Below are positions 62,395-62,798 of a stretch of DNA of 62,798 nt, piece by piece. Source of the stretch: Bacteroidia bacterium. GTDB lineage: Bacteria > Bacteroidota > Bacteroidia > Bacteroidales > Azobacteroidaceae. The translations under genes were made by a program, and so were the position numbers. Position 1 is the stretch's first letter. Every line of letters starts with the position of its first letter. The notes under the pieces are model-generated. The model worked only from the letters and a program-made list of their open reading frames with translations, was not told the origin of the DNA and made no database searches. The DNA is taken from the NCBI GenBank assembly GCA_025996815.1, contig BNTT01000003.1, positions 1 through 62,798 of the forward strand, given 5' to 3'.

Positions 62395-62540
62395 CGTAAA
62401 ACCGCCCTCATATTTACGATTGTACCTTTTTCTTTTTTGTTCAACATAAACAGCGCAGTTTTAGAGAGTCTTTTCTCTACTGTTTCTGTGACAGTATCCA
62501 CGCTTGAAGATACTCTTACCGCTTCTTTACTTGTTTTCAT
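62391..62540 (-). CDS. 49-residue antitoxin of the third VapBC pair
   Basis: A short frame read on the minus strand: MKTSKEAVRVSSSVDTVTET, then VEKRLSKTALFMLNKKEKG and VNMRAVLR, stop overlapping the toxin start by 3 bp. Size, charge and coupling fit an antitoxin. A promoter lies upstream (62567-62598). Confidence 0.75.
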   Translation of the reverse strand: MKTSKEAVRVSSSVDTVTETVEKRLSKTALFMLNKKEKGTIVNMRAVLR

Positions 62541-62566
62541 ACTATCTTTTGTTTTAAATTATGGCG

Positions 62567-62598
62567 CGAAGGTACAACATCTTTTTTAATCTGCCAAA
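62567..62598 (-). promoter_or_regulatory. Promoter of the third VapBC pair
   Basis: Minus strand TTTG (62595-62598), 20 bp, TACCTTCG (62567-62574), one base from consensus. 27 bp before the antitoxin ATG. Confidence 0.65.
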
Positions 62599-62651
62599 TG
62601 TTTTTTGTACTTATTTTGCAAAGAACACCTAAATAATTACCTTGCATTAGC

Positions 62652-62703
62652 ACAGCGTAACGCGGACGCTACGCTGAACGGAAACAACTATTGTAACGCC
62701 ACA
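62652..62703. repeat. Second copy of the dispersed repeat and vapC flank
   Basis: CAGCGTAACGCGGACGCTACG then CTGAACGG and the flank up to the vapC stop codon. Matches 61938-61977 at an offset of 726 bp. Confidence 0.75.
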
Positions 62704-62798
62704 TCATCGCTTGTTGAAAACGCAACTCAGCCCTTGGTCGGCATAGAATGGAAATTGGTGGTCGGAAGAAATGAGCGGTATCTTGTCGGAAATGGCTT
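62704..62798 (-). CDS. 3' end of a second vapC copy, cut by the window edge
   Basis: The minus-strand frame ends PFYADQGLSCVFNKR, against PFYAEQGLSCVFNKR in the copy at 61978. Only the last ~31 codons are visible. Intact elsewhere or not cannot be judged. Confidence 0.75.
   Translation of the reverse strand, partial: AISDKIPLISSDHQFPFYADQGLSCVFNKR

Overview
This 62.8 kb window comes from a member of the Bacteroidota, most likely a Bacteroidales. The evidence is the promoter style (a -7 element TAnnTTTG, usually TACCTTTG, often with TTTG 19-21 bp upstream), type IX secretion C-terminal domains, BACON and PCMD domains, a TamL-type lipoprotein and a Bacteroidota-specific (subtype iii) type VI secretion gene set. 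No plasmid or phage genes and no transposase were seen. The window reads as chromosome with several accessory patches.

Left part (1-12.8 kb): the 3' end of a DUF1703-type ATPase/nuclease, a secreted M60 metallopeptidase with a T9SS tail, rlmN, a VapBC pair, clpC with a tiny Cys-rich membrane protein at its tail, a lipoprotein, a SufT/MIP18-like gene coupled to lpxH, then CPBP protease, YggS and DUF4494 on the minus strand. At 12.9-15.9 kb lies a compact three-gene cassette (DUF262 protein, DUF3696-like AAA ATPase, unknown protein) with the look of an anti-phage defence system. It is followed by engB, N-carbamoylputrescine amidase and YgiQ.

Middle part (19-37.7 kb): a lipoprotein with a long structured leader, an SpmA/SpmB-like transporter, a WD40 plus TPR gene pair, dnaB, and a six-gene minus-strand run that looks like baseplate and accessory parts of a T6SSiii (TssG, TssQ/O-like, TssP-like, TssR, TssF) without Hcp, sheath, VgrG or ClpV. 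Next come a large nested inverted repeat, a second VapBC pair, and two surface-protein units (BACON-SUMF1 lipoprotein; T9SS protein plus OmpA protein). Each of these units is preceded by an almost identical ~270 nt structured leader, and a diverged third member of the same leader family precedes the lipoprotein at 19.4-20.0 kb.

Right part (37.7-62.8 kb): sufB without sufC/D, CvpA, a beta-helix lipoprotein, TamL, a tRNA-Asn/SRP RNA/tRNA-Ser cluster, a CtpA protease, a methyltransferase-glycosyltransferase fusion behind gyrB, two uncharacterised envelope genes, a YoeB-type toxin-antitoxin pair and an Abi_2 gene, grpE-dnaJ, a 267 bp long-hairpin repeat, a phosphate-scavenging-like operon (GDPD-alkaline phosphatase fusion, PCMD lipoprotein, barrel protein, metallophosphatase), and a VapBC pair whose downstream flank and vapC 3' end are repeated 726 bp further on, at the window edge.

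The most interesting signals are the DUF262/ATPase/unknown cassette whose third protein ends in a colicin-E3-like motif, the three-member leader RNA family, the hypervariable-looking end of the SUMF1 protein, and the detached T6SS module. All calls come from reading the sequence by eye. No homology search or structure prediction was run.
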